Assembly (NCBI GenBank): GCA_033026295.1
Contig: CM065180.1
Coordinates: forward strand, 19,187,523-19,251,522
Direction: 5' to 3'
DNA: 64,000 nucleotides
Source of the DNA: Channa striata
Lineage: Eukaryota; Chordata; Actinopteri; Anabantiformes; Channidae
Shown here: piece after piece, positions 9,798-20,175 of the stretch
How positions within the stretch are numbered: the first letter of the stretch is position 1
Layout: each line of letters opens with the position of its first letter
Made by a program: the position numbers and the translations under genes
Notes under the pieces: model-generated
Databases searched by the model: none
The model's input: only the letters and a program-made list of their open reading frames with translations
Told to the model about the DNA's origin: nothing

Positions 9798-10205
9798 AGT
9801 CTCTGGCACAGCAATACACAGCAGTGTCTTCAGGTTGGACATTCTGTCCATTTAGAGTCACTGTCTTACTGGACGAGTCTAATTGAACACTGAACTTGTT
9901 CTTTAGTGAATCTTTAACAGATTCATCTCTACTCATCCACTCCAGTCCTTTTCCTGCAGCTTGTCTGATCCAGTGTGTCCAGGAGCTGCTCAAAGAATAA
10001 GAGACCTGACAGGTGATGGACAGACGTTGACCTGGCTGCACAGTCACAGACTCTGGCTGTGTCAACTCTTCACACCTTACACCTGTTTAAACATAAACAT
10101 ATTTTACAAATTATGAAGTTAGATTTCAGAGAAACAACTATATCAAATGTAGAGAGACTCACAGGATCCAGCTGCCAACAGCAGCATCAGAGGGACAAAG
10201 ATCAT
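9798..10205 (-). CDS. IGHV: IGHV segment C-9.8k, open but odd RSS and YCC
   Basis: Family C segment. Leader exon 10163-10205 (MIFVPLMLLLAAGS), V exon 9798-10082. FR1 QPGQRLSITCQ, CDR1 YSLSSSW, FR2 THWIRQAAGKGLEWMS, short CDR2 around RDES, FR3 KNKFSVQLDSSSKTVTL, end DTAVYCCARD: the usual YYC is YCC, giving a second, possibly unpaired cysteine. Heptamer CACAGTG 9791-9797; at 23 bases the nonamer is AAAAAAAAC, because the gggtttttgt of sister genes has become a T run. TATA ttttata 10286-10292, octamer variant ATGCAAAC 10315-10322. Open, but joining may be weak. Confidence 0.85.
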
Positions 10206-10322
10206 GGTTTCTTGGTTCCTGTTGAAGCTGTGGAGATGACAGCGTCTGATCCTCTGCAGCCTCCACTGATCATCTCCTGGGAAGTTTTTATAAGTGTCAC
10301 TAAGAAGTTACTGAGTTTGCAT

Positions 10323-10811
10323 AGAGACATGACAGCTGAGGGTCACATGGGGATGAACCAGAGTTTAGAACCAGTGGGACAGTTCACGCTTTTTTGATAA
10401 CAGCTGCCCACAAACGGATTATGTTCATTGGAGCAATGACTTTAAATTTGTACAGAACAGAAAAAGTTTTATATGACATCTATGTACCAACATATCAGTC
10501 ACATTGTGTCAGAAGATGATTTTAAGATTTTTGTTCAATGTGTTAGAATGTGTAGTTTATTTCTGTGCTGTTTTTAAGTGATAATATAAATTTCCTAGCA
10601 CAATTTTCTAATATCTTTTATTATTTACAAAAACAGCAACAAACAAAATAATTATATCATTCTTCACAGTATCAGCCTGTTAAGTGTCTGTTACCTTTAT
10701 GTCTTTTTAATAAAACAACCACATGGTTCTGAAAAACTACAGAAAAAATTATTACAAAATTATAGATGTTAATAATTAACATTATTGATAAAATTTTTGT
10801 GACTAATACGT
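10323..10811. other. Intergenic; partly duplicated at 4.37-4.6 kb
   Basis: The first part matches the flank of the 3.9 kb pseudogene. The rest is AT-rich. No RSS was found in front of the following pseudogene. Confidence 0.5.
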
Positions 10812-11192
10812 TCGATTCCCGAGCACAGTAGGAAACAGCAGAATCTTTTACTTTCAGTTTGTTAATGGTCATGGTCATGATATATTTATTGAAAGAATGA
10901 ATCTATTCAATTTGATGTTTGAGACTTTTTCCTTCAGCTTGTCTGATCCAGCTGATATCAGCATCATCATCAGATATTCCTGCATATGTGCAGGTGAGTT
11001 TGTGGGATTGTCCAGGCCTCTTTACCACTGGTTCAGACTCAGTCAGAGTCTGACTGCAAACACCTGAGGACAAAAGACAGTTTGATCAGAGCCGAGCCAA
11101 AGGAAACACAGACAAAGAAAAAGGCAGATGTGTGTGTGTTTACCAGAAATTACTGGTAGAAGCAGGAAAGTTAAAGACGTAGTTAAAGTCAT
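10812..11192 (-). pseudogene. IGHV: IGHV pseudogene H-10.8k
   Basis: Only fairly complete member of family H. Leader exon 11144-11192 is intact (MTLTTSLTFLLLPVIS, donor GTAAAC) and the octamer ATGCAAAT at 11263-11270 is perfect. V exon from 11063 reads SQTLTESEPVVKRPGQSHK, LTC, then DISWIRQAEGK, and decays: CDR2 and early FR3 are largely missing with an in-frame TAG, and FR3 resumes as TMTINKLKVKDSAVSYCARES. No heptamer or nonamer was found after the coding end. Dead by stop, deletion and loss of the RSS, while its promoter and leader look good. Confidence 0.85.
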
Positions 11193-11270
11193 GGTGGAAA
11201 TGTGTCGTGTGTCGGGTTTGTGGGTTATTGTCTTCACTGAAATAAGGATGGAGGAGACTCACATTTGCAT

Positions 11271-12434
11271 TGACTCCTCCTCACAGAGATAAAAATTAAA
11301 GGGATTTGATCTAAACTCAATATTTATTGTTTGTTACATTCAAACTAGTTACAGAGATACTGAGTGTTTTATTTTATTTTTATTGATATGATGGACAGAC
11401 GTGAGTCCTGACAGACATATATCCCATCAACTGTTTAATTCTGAGCTGGTCGATGGCTGCAGCTTTTCCTTGTGCACAGCAAACTGAAGCACACACACAG
11501 ACACTTAGACATGACTCAGAACAGACATGATCATAAGTTTAGCAATTTAATATGGTAAAAAAAAAACATAAAAACATTTGTTATAAATTGATAATCTCTT
11601 TACGTAATGTTCTATGGTCCATGACACTATCGTCATCAGAAATACTCAGTCCTTTCCTGCCCTCTGCAGTTTATAAGGAGAGACTGCACACGGTCCTTAT
11701 GACTAATGCACATTTACATATTTGAATATTTATACTCTGTGTTTTGTTAGTAAAATGAGGGAATTAAAAAGTCTATAAAAACAGTAGATTTTCATTTCTT
11801 ACAAATGGCTGAAGGTTTGCAGTTATGTATAAAAGATGTTAGAAATTCTGTTCTACAGCATAAAATACAATAGTTTCTATACAGATTTTAAAAAAACTTT
11901 AAAGAGGAAACAAGTTAATATTTTATTAATTTTTTTCATCAGTTCAAGTTTAAAATATATATTTAAAGTCAATAAACCAAGTGCGACTTCCTGTTGACTG
12001 TAACCAGCTACATGTGGCACATTAATCCTGGTTCCTGTTCACCTTGAGATCAACTGTCTGCAGTGATGAACTCGTACTGACTGATGGAGCTGAAGTTCCT
12101 GCTGATAGACACGTGCTCAAAGTCGACTATTCAGAACACAAAGAACACACACCGAGTGTGTTGTGTTCAGTGAACACACCACATCTGGGAATCGAACCTT
12201 AGTTACACACGAGAGGCAAATATGACACAGACTTTGCTCTTTGTTTTATGGGTGAAAATGCAGAATTATTATTATTCATGACATAATTTACTTTACTTCA
12301 CATCATTTATAGGCTGTGAAGTTTAAAGTGTGTATTGAAGTCAAAAAGATTGTTGTCTTTAATTAAAAGAAAGGAAAAAATCTATGTAAAAAATATGATT
12401 ATGATCAATAATTGCAGTTATGGCAGGTTAAGTA
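11271..12434. other. Gene-poor stretch
   Basis: About 11340-11660 repeats the flank at 4917-5240. 12240-12434 resembles 42280-42488, the 3' flank of the 42.5 kb A gene. Between them nothing was recognised. Confidence 0.5.
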
Positions 12435-12473
12435 GGTTTTTGTACAGATGTTCAACCAACTTCAGTCACTGTG

Positions 12474-12901
12474 AGTCTCTGGCACAATAATAAACAGCAG
12501 AATCTTCAGTTTTCAGACTGTTCATCTGCAGAAACAGCTGCTGTCTGCTGTTGTCTCTGGAGACGGTGAACCGGCCTTTCACTGAGTCTGAGTAATATTG
12601 GCTACTGCCACCACCATCAGCAGCGACCCACTCCAGTCCTTTTCCTTCAGCCTGTCTGACCCAGTGCATCCAGTAGCTGCTGAATGTGAATCCAGATCCA
12701 GTACAGGTCAGTGTGTGAGATTCTCCAGGTCTTTTAACAACTGATTCCGATTCTGTCAGAGTCTGAGCATCAACACCTGTAAAAGCAGAAAACTCAGTTA
12801 CAGTTTGACACAGTAAAAAAAATGCAAAAAACTCAAACTCAGTCACAATCGTCACCTGTCCACCAGAGAGTTAAAATCATCAGTCCTGTCCTATAGTCCA
12901 T
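12474..12901 (-). CDS. IGHV: IGHV segment A-12.5k, open
   Basis: Family A. Leader exon 12856-12901 encodes MDYRTGLMILTLWWT with a single ATG; V exon 12474-12776. FR1 starts GVDAQTLTESESVVKRPG, CDR1 GFTFSSYW, FR2 MHWVRQAEGKGLEWVAA, CDR2 DGGGSSQ, FR3 RFTVSRDNSRQQLFLQM, end YYCARDS. Consensus RSS 12435-12473. Octamer variant ATGCAAAA 12977-12984 with the actcctcctcac box. CDR2 is the same as that of the 42.5 kb A gene and the 3' flanks also match, so they are recent relatives. No defect seen. Confidence 0.93.
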
Positions 12902-12984
12902 CGTGTCCAACTGTGTGTCCACTGTCCTCTGTCGTCCTCTCTGCAGACACATAAGTAGAGGCAGGAGACATGTGAGTTTTGCAT

Positions 12985-13800
12985 GAACTCCTCCTCACAA
13001 CAAGGACGGCAGCTTCATGGTTTCCAGTCATGTGAGTCACACTGAGCCCTGAATGTCAGAAACACCATCAACTCCCCAGGAAAGTCCTGTTCATTTTCTA
13101 TCTGTTCTAAGTCATGAATATTTAGTTCAAATGTCAACAAGCAAACTGCGAGTTTCTCACAGTATTTCAATCACGAACAAGAGCAAAAACCTTGAGACGT
13201 TAGTTCAATATTTAGTGTTTTTTAAATGATGTTTGATATAAAAAGTAAAAAAGAAGCAAAATTAGAGTCTGGAAGCTCATAGCAGAAGGAAACTGAGAAG
13301 AAACATGTTTTAAAGTAAATATTATTCAGCATTTTACAGCTGATTATGAATCAGGGATGTTATTTCCACAAAGACACTGGAACTATTTCTGCTCCCAAAT
13401 ACACAACAGATTTTTGAAAATATTAACTGACATAAAATTCAGTTAATTATCTCATTGCAGGTTAATAATGAACAGGTGTTCCCACACACTTGCAGGACGT
13501 TTGTCCAGGTAGACAGAAGCTGGTTCATGTCCCAGAGGAAAACAGCTGCTCAAGAAGTGAAACTCGTGATCATTTGTGAAACAAAAACAAGCGGTTTTCC
13601 CCAATAAAATTAAAAATAAATGTTTTCATAAGTTTATATGAATAGTTTAAAATCCCTTAAGTGTCTTTCTCCAAAGTCTCTGCTGTGTATTACACTGTTT
13701 TATTGATGCTGCTGATTAAGAAGAGGTCAGATAATCAGACTGTAGATGGTCTGAGGCTCCTGCTCTGGTGGTTTCATGTAACTAGTGTCAGACACTGAGG
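12985..13800. repeat. Intergenic with repeat block R2 (13500-13740)
   Basis: 13500-13740 (gacagaagctggttcatgtc to gtcagataatcagactgtag) recurs at 20740-21110, 47590-47960 and 60210-60600. It is non-coding and of unknown origin. Upstream sequence shows no gene. Confidence 0.6.
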
Positions 13801-13839
13801 GGTTTTTGTTCAGCTCCACTGATGGTTTGTGTCACTGTG

Positions 13840-14287
13840 AGTCTCTGGCACAGTAATACACAGCAGTGTCTTCAGGCTGGACATTCTGTCCTTTAATAGT
13901 TACTGTCCCTGCAGACGTGTCTCTGCTGTAGCTGAACTTGTTCTTCAGAGCATCGTTCTGAATTAAGCCACTTGTGCCCCACATATGAAAAATCCACTCC
14001 AGTGTTTTTCCTTCACGGTGTCTGATCCAACCTGTTGCATAGCTGTTATCAGTCAGAGAATAACCAGAGACCTGACAGCTGATGGACAGTGTCTGTCCAG
14101 GCTGGACAACCACTGAGTCTGTCTGGATGAGATCAATACTGTTCACACCTGTGGAAACACAAACCAACATTATCTCCATCATTCCTGTGAATATTCTGTG
14201 TTTCTAATGTGTTTGTTAGTGAGAATCCACTGAAAGCTCCTCACAGGATCCAGCTGTCAGCAGCAGTATCAGAGCTACAGAGAACAT
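13840..14287 (-). CDS. IGHV: IGHV segment B-13.8k, open
   Basis: Family B. Leader exon 14245-14287 (MFSVALILLLTAGS), V exon 13840-14148. FR1 DLIQTDSVVVQPGQTLSISC, CDR1 GYSLTDNSY, FR2 ATGWIRHREGKTLEWIF, CDR2 region HMWGTSGLIQN, FR3 KFSYSRDTSAGTVTIKG, end DTAVYYCARDS. RSS 13801-13839: CACAGTG, 23, ACAAAAACC, with a C-type 3' flank. Perfect octamer at 14376-14383. Compared with the 24.7 kb gene the body is nearly alike but the last 50 coding bases and the RSS are of C type. Open. Confidence 0.93.
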
Positions 14288-14383
14288 GGTTGATGGTGAA
14301 GCTCAGCTGATGGCAGCTCGTCTGTCCTCTCACTCACACACACACACACACTTCACCTCCTTATGAATAACATGTATTTGCAT

Positions 14384-14769
14384 ATTGTTGAATGTTTGAA
14401 TTTTTGTTTAGTTGTGAAGGAAAAATAATAATAGAATGTTTTTTTCTGAAAATATGCAGATTTGTAGACGTGCAGAAAACATTTAAAGCAACAAGAAAAA
14501 AGATTAAACAGAAAGATAATTTCAACTCAGTTTATCATAGTATGAAAACAGGTTCATATTGAGTCTGAATTGATTTGATCTCTTAATTGCTTCCACACTT
14601 TTTAATTCTTTATGAATTTTTAAATTTCTTTAGACCGTGAGTTTATATAAACTTTAAAAACATGCAGTTTTAGTTTTCATTGATAATATTTGCCTCATAC
14701 TGTTTACTGGCCATCATTTATTAAGAAACTTGTTTTCATAGACTGACATGCTTCAGTGATTTTCATCCA
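14384..14769. other. Intergenic AT-rich
   Basis: No gene signal was seen. A CA repeat (about 14337-14350) lies just below, beside the B gene promoter. Confidence 0.5.
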
Positions 14770-14808
14770 CAGTTCAGTTTTGTTCAGTTTTTCTCTTGTG
14801 TCACTTTG

Positions 14809-15179
14809 ACTCTCTTGCACAATAATAAACTGCTGGTTCCTCTAGTTTTAGACTCTTCACCTCTAAATTCACATTATTTGTGGAAGTATCTTTGGTGATA
14901 GAAAACTGGCCTTGGAGACTCGGGGCAAATTTCAATGCGTCCGATCCATTCCAATCCTTTTCCTGGTTTCTGACGAACCCAGTGCAGATAAGCAAGACTC
15001 TGTCCTTGGACTTTACAGGACAGGGTGACAGGGTGTCCAGGTCTGCTGAATACAGGCTCTGAGCAGCTGAAAGAGACACAGCATTTAAAAGAGCGGAGCA
15101 GACGTCCCACAGTCCCTTTGTCTGCTGGATACTCACGTGAAATCAGAGCCAAGAGGAAGAAACTTTCGACAACCGTCAT
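14809..15179 (-). pseudogene. IGHV: IGHV pseudogene D-14.8k
   Basis: The most complete family D copy. Leader exon 15137-15179 (MTVVESFFLLALIS, donor GTGAGT), acceptor tttcag, V exon 14809-15066, perfect octamer at 15250-15257. One frame gives SEPVFSRPGHPVTLSC, LHWVRQKPGKGLEWIGR; a different frame gives DALKFAPSLQGQFSITKD and ends EEPAVYYCARES, so CDR2 contains a frameshifting deletion. Near the exon start, 22 bases present in the D relics (between CTGCTCAG and AGCCTGTA) are missing, a second frame break relative to the leader. Heptamer is CAAAGTG and no good nonamer is seen at 23 bases. Confidence 0.85.
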
Positions 15180-15257
15180 GGTTCAAACGTGACTGAGTGT
15201 GAAAGCTTATAAAGTGCAGGAACATCGGGTGGAGACTGTGCATCAGGGAATTTGCAT

Positions 15258-15884
15258 TTCTCTGTAATTCAGGAGATGCAGCGCTAATGTGCACATAATG
15301 TGACAAAACTAAGGTCAAGTAAAAACAGAATTTTCAGTCTCATACACATTTCATAAACATGCACATTGATTTATAAACTGAATGGTCACTTTTTTAACGT
15401 GCAGAGATAAAAAATTATGTTAGAAAACTGGGTTTTACCTTTTACAGAATCTCCCACTTATAAACAGAAAAATAAACACAGGGACAAATACCCAGAGACT
15501 TTGGTTTTGATTTAGTCGTTTTTTCTGAGAGTTTTGTCCATGATTTGAATTTGAATCTTCTCTCAGCCACAGTGTAGCTCAATGTGACGCACCAGTGTCT
15601 CTTTTAACTGCCGGAGCACAAACATGTGCACTGACGGCCCTCTAGTGTATTTAGGGAAAATACCTCATCATGTTCCAAATTGAGACCTTCAGTTTATTAG
15701 AGGACACACCAGGGTCCAGTCAGACGTTTTCATGGACACATTTTCTTTGGGGTTGATTCGTGAAAGTGGAAAAAGACACATCCCTACCTTTCTAGATGCA
15801 TGAATAGGAAACAGTCTGACCATTGAAGCTACACATGTATTAGAGAAATTACAATATTAAAATATCTGTATGACAAGTAAAAAT
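15258..15884. other. Intergenic, no gene seen
   Basis: No V, RSS or transposon signal was recognised. Confidence 0.5.
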
Positions 15885-15932
15885 CATCAAAAATCCTGGA
15901 GAAAAAAGCAAGAGAACTGTCCTACAGTCCAT
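15885..15932 (-). pseudogene. Orphan family A leader relic
   Basis: The minus strand from 15932 reads MDCRTVLLLFSPGF, a decayed A leader. There is no GT donor at the expected place and no V exon downstream. The octamer position upstream reads ttttgaga instead of ttttgcat. A promoter/leader remnant whose V exon has been lost. Confidence 0.7.
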
Positions 15933-17373
15933 GATCCTGCCTGCAGACAAATATGAACAAGTGGAGGGGGCCGTCCGAGTTTTGAGAATCTCACTAGACT
16001 GGACGTCTTTCAGATATTCTTTTGTTAATCTAACAACACAAAAATATTTATGGTCTGTTGTAATTAACAACGTAAGTTTAAATTCTTTTTCTCCCCCCTG
16101 AGCTTTGCTGAAACACACATTCAGTCACTTTGCACCATCCTGTTTCTGCAAGAGGCCACATAAACAAATTGTTGCTTTACAATAGCAATTTTTGAAGTTA
16201 TAATTTGTCAACATACTTAAAACGTGTTGTCAATCACATTACGATTCCTGTGAACGAATTGAAAATACATTGTCATTTCTTGCAAATGGTGAGTTGCAAA
16301 TACGTTGATGTTGAACATAGCAATGAAATGTCACCAGACAACGTATTTCTGTCCATCAGAATAACCGATTTGACAGCAACAAGATCCTGCAGTAAAATGT
16401 GCAGTTTGTTTGAGCGCAGTTTTATTAAAGCAGTTTATGGTTGTAAATAAGCAGGTACAGAAGCTGGTTAGGGTCTGAGGAAGGTCCAGGACGGGTGTAA
16501 TAAATGTGGTTTTACACAAAACGTGTTTTGTCTCTTTTAAGCTCATCCACGGTCTAACTCTGAGCCTAAAATCAGTGGCTTCCTTGTCCGAACGTAACCA
16601 GACACAGGACTCTGGAGCCGGACTCAGGAACTCGGTCGCTTTTTTTCTTTAATTCACTAAATACGTATCATTAAAAAATAATTATGATGTTTTAATATAA
16701 TAATATAATCACATTTGCAGTTTAATAGTATAGGAATGTAATTTATGGGAGACAGTATTTGCATATTCAGTGTTATAATTTTGCCATTTAAAAATTATTA
16801 AAAAGTCAAGCCTTAAACTTGTACAATTATTAGTTTTTTGTATTTTATTATTATTATTGTATTATTATTTGAAATAAACATATAACTGTGATTTGAATTG
16901 AATCATATTCTAACTTAAATTTAAACCATTAGTTATGTTTTTATATTTTTAAACAGTATTTAACATTCTTTTTAATGCACAACAATCATCTTTCTTTGTT
17001 AAATGTAGACGGTTTGTTGACATTGGTTGGAGGTCTGAACTCAGAAAATCTTTAGTTTAGTTTTTACTTTTAGTTTAGTAAAAACTTTTTTCAGTAGTTG
17101 AAGATGTTTCACATCCAAAGAAATGTGGAGCAACTGAAACTTGTAAATATATCCAAATCAGTTTTAGGTATTAAAATAAAACTGGTGGAACAACAAGGTA
17201 ACATTAAGTGTGTGGGATTTAAGGTTTTGTGTTGAAACATCTGTGTTGTTCAGGTGATGGGTCCCTAAAAAATCTCTTTCTCAAAAACCAGAACTGAGCT
17301 ATAACTTCACTTAACACTTGAAAACTTAAAAGACATAAACTATGTGACATAGTAAAAGACAAACAACCCAGCA
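15933..17373. other. Gene-poor stretch with an orphan octamer
   Basis: No V coding was found. A perfect octamer (atttgcat) sits at 16757-16764 in a context like the B-type promoter and like 85-300 of this window, but no leader follows. 17100-17370 is A-gene 3' flank. Confidence 0.5.
16757..16764 (-). promoter_or_regulatory. Orphan octamer ATGCAAAT
   Basis: A perfect octamer on the minus strand with a tattc context as in B promoters. No leader ATG or hydrophobic exon lies within 200 bases downstream on the minus strand. Likely a relic of a deleted V unit. Confidence 0.5.
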
Positions 17374-17412
17374 GGTTTTTGTTCAGATGTTCAACCAACT
17401 TCAGTCACTGTG

Positions 17413-17862
17413 AGTCTCTGGCACAATAATAAACAGCAGAATCTTCAGTTTTCAGACTGTTCATCTGCAGATACACCTGCTGTCTGCTGTTGTCTCTGGA
17501 GATGATGAACCGGCCTTTCACTGAGTCTGAGTAGTAAGTGCTGCTACTGCTAGGATGGATGTAAGCGATCCACTCCAGTCCTTTTCCAGGAGCCTGTCTG
17601 ATCCAGCCCATCCAATAGCTGCTAAATGTGAATCCAGATCCAGTACAGGTCAGTCTGTGAGATTCTCCAGGTCTTTTAACAACTGGTTCAGATTCTGTCA
17701 GAGTCTGAGCATCAACACCTGCTGAGATGAAAAAATATAAAAATTGTTGCTGTTAGTTTGGATGTTGCATGAAAAACAAACCATTTCATTCTGGGATCAG
17801 TAAAATTCTTCACCTGTCCAGCAGAGAGTTAACAGCAGCAGTCCTGTCCTACAGTCCATCAT
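17413..17862 (-). CDS. IGHV: IGHV segment A-17.4k, open
   Basis: Family A. Leader exon 17814-17862 encodes MMDCRTGLLLLTLCWT; V exon 17413-17718 after a gctgagcag-type acceptor. The frame is open back to the splice site although the first internal ATG is only in CDR1. CDR1 GFTFSSYW, FR2 MGWIRQAPGKGLEWIAY, CDR2 IHPSSSST, FR3 RFIISRDNSRQQVYLQM, end YYCARDS. Consensus RSS 17374-17412. Octamer variant ATGCAAAA 17932-17939. The upstream flank (17940-18180) is shared with the 53.3 kb A gene. Confidence 0.92.
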
Positions 17863-17939
17863 GTCCAACTGTGTGTCCACTGTCCTCTTGTCCTCTCTGC
17901 AGACTGATAAATAGAGGTGAAGACATCTGAGTTTTGCAT

Positions 17940-18413
17940 TAACTCCTCCTGACCAGAGGTGGGAAGTGACAAATACGTTTTTACAGTCCATATAACTTGA
18001 GAATTAATTTTTGGAACCAACTCCTCCCTACATTGTAACTCACATGTCTGTACTTCCAACTCTTTACATTTTCTAAACAGGAAGAGGAACAGTCTGGATT
18101 CATAAGCAGCAGGGTTTGAACCTCCACAGTCCAGTTTTATTGTGACCTCACTCACTGCAGGAGGCTTCTTACAGGTTTGTCTATTAACATTATTATGATT
18201 TAATGCATTCTTTGAATTATTTAGTTATTTCTATAAAATTATTCAAACTTTTTTCTGTCCAAACTCGGTTTAAAATGAAATAAAACAAAATCTGAACTTC
18301 CCCAGGTTATGTGGTCTGTATTTAATTCAGTTTTATCTTTAGGGGTTAATTAGACCTGATGTGTGTTGTTCGTTATGTTTCATAATTGTGGGGAATTAAT
18401 TTCAGTTCTTCAC
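17940..18413. repeat. A-gene upstream flank shared with 53.86-54.13 kb
   Basis: 17941-18190 (cctgaccagaggtggga to ggcttcttacagg) recurs at 53865-54095. No coding was seen. Confidence 0.6.
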
Positions 18414-18462
18414 CTGTTCAGCAGAGAGTTAACAACAGCAGAACTGTCCCACAGTCCATCAT
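18414..18462 (-). pseudogene. Orphan family A leader with stop
   Basis: Reads MMDCGTVLLLLTLC then TGA where functional leaders have TGG, followed by a still intact GTGAAG donor. The octamer position reads tttttcat (one base off). No V exon lies in the next 500 bases before the 17.4 kb gene. A leader left behind when its V exon was deleted. Confidence 0.8.
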
Positions 18463-19619
18463 GTCCAACTGTGTGTCCACTGTTTGATTTCATCCTCTGC
18501 AGACTGATGTGTAGAGGTGAAAGACGTGAGTTTTTCATTAGCTCCTCCTCACAGGGAGCAAACAACTAGTGGTGAATTAATTTCAGTTTCCTAAATGTGG
18601 TCTTCTGGTTAATGGTTTGGAATCTTTTATTTTAAATATCATTCAGTAACAAAAACACAACCATGCAGTTTTTAACTAAACCTGAATTTTAGTTTTAGTA
18701 TCTGAGAGGGTTTATTTGTTCAAATGAGATCCAATAGAATAATTTTTCAGTACAAAATACTGTATTTTTGCAGCATTTAAATTTAAAAAGATATTGTTAG
18801 TTCCTACATCATACCACTAACTGTTATATTTGAATATATTTGATATTTTGGACAATAATCTTTCTAATTTATTACTTTTATTTGAGGCAGCTGGACGAGG
18901 TTGACACATAGACACAGACAGCTACTGAAACTCTCTTTCACATTTACAAGTGATTTAGATTCAGCAGTTGACCGACTCCATGTCTGTGGATTGTGGACAG
19001 AAGCCAGAAACCCACAGAGGAACATGGGGACATGAGGACTTCACACAGACAAACCTCAACCAGCCAACAGGTTTGAATATAAGACCTTATACCTGTGAGG
19101 CAGAAGTGTTTGTAACTCCACCTCTGACTTCTCCAAGAATCACTTTATTTTATTTCTTAATAGAAATAAAAGCTTTTCCAGCTGCTCCAGTCTAATTGAT
19201 AAACTGCTCGTGTTTCCTCATAAAAAGGGAGTATTACAGAAAGTATGTCCTGTTTGTTTCTCACACTGTGTTGGGATATGAATTAGGATACTGATGATTA
19301 GAACAGCTTCAAATTCTGGTTCTGTCCAAGGTTTGTTCCATAAAAGGAGCGTTTGCTCAAATGGGATTTGTTGGCTTCTCTCTATTATTCTGTAAGTAAA
19401 AACCCCTTATAGAGTTTGATGTATGTTCCATATTTATTAATTGTGGCAAAGGTTTTAAATATTAGTTAGGCAGATGACATGATTCCTGTGACTGACAGAT
19501 GTAACATCACATTACAACACTTACTATATTTTTTATTCATTTGTAATCAAATTTATGAAAAAAATGAATATGGACATGTTAAAATGTTTTTACAGCGACT
19601 GAGAAAAAGCAGATGTTGC
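18463..19619. other. Gene-poor stretch
   Basis: No V features. The longest open stretch (18968-19195) has no recognisable motif and is not called. Confidence 0.5.
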
Positions 19620-20175
19620 TTACACAGCAGATTCTTCTTGTGTCAGACTCCTGATCTCAACGTTCTGAGGAAATCACCCCTGACGCAGTGACTGCAATCG
19701 AGCAATTTCTGTATGACTCCCACAACGGTCGACAGGTATTTTGGCCAGACAGCACATTTCACGCCAGAATGTCTCATCCGTCCAAAGGACAGACTCTTAA
19801 AAGCTTTGTAGCTTGTCAATAAGCATTTTGTCAAATTCCAGTCTTGCTTTTTACAGTTTGCTTTCAACAGTGAAGTCCTCAGTCGTCTTCCATTAGGTCC
19901 ACAGTTGTTCTGGGCTCTTTCGTATTAACCCTCTCTTCAATTTTCCATCAATTTTCCTCTGTGTGCCACGTCCGGGGAGGTTGGCTACAGTTCCACCGAC
20001 TTTAAACTTCTGAATTATATTTACAACTGTAGTCACAGGAACATCAAGATGCTTGGAGATGTTCGAATAGCTTTTACCTTTAACATGTTTGTCTGGAATA
20101 TTTTTTTCTAATCTCCTGAGACTCTGTCCTTGGCTTTCTGTGGTCCATGTTCAGTGTGCTACACACCATGATACC
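19620..20175 (-). mobile_element. Tc1-like transposase relic
   Basis: The minus strand contains, across shifted frames, KPRTESQEIRKKYS, SKHLDVPVTTVVNIIQKF, GGTVANLPGRGTQRKID and, further on, SVLWTDETFW and HTEIARLQSLRQG. This is the order of a Tc1/mariner transposase: two helix-turn-helix DNA-binding parts, the GRPR-like basic stretch, then the first catalytic aspartate in WTDE. Spacing between the basic stretch and WTDE is too short by about 130 bases, so there is an internal deletion, and several stops occur. Terminal inverted repeats were not identified. Dead element. Confidence 0.75.

Noticed and set aside
13675..13710. SAVYY-like codons followed by cactgt on the plus strand in block R2 (also 20.91, 47.80, 60.41 kb), possibly an inverted V end or D segment
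   Set aside because: The cysteine and the rest of FR3 are missing, no nonamer sits at 12 or 23 bases on either side, and upstream codons do not match any V family here.
16205..16450. 81-codon plus-strand frame in the gene-poor stretch
   Set aside because: No recognisable motif, no splice or promoter context, and an overlapping frame on the other strand of similar length.
19643..19867. 74-codon minus-strand open frame as a stand-alone gene
   Set aside because: It is the C-terminal part of the Tc1-like relic in one of its broken frames.
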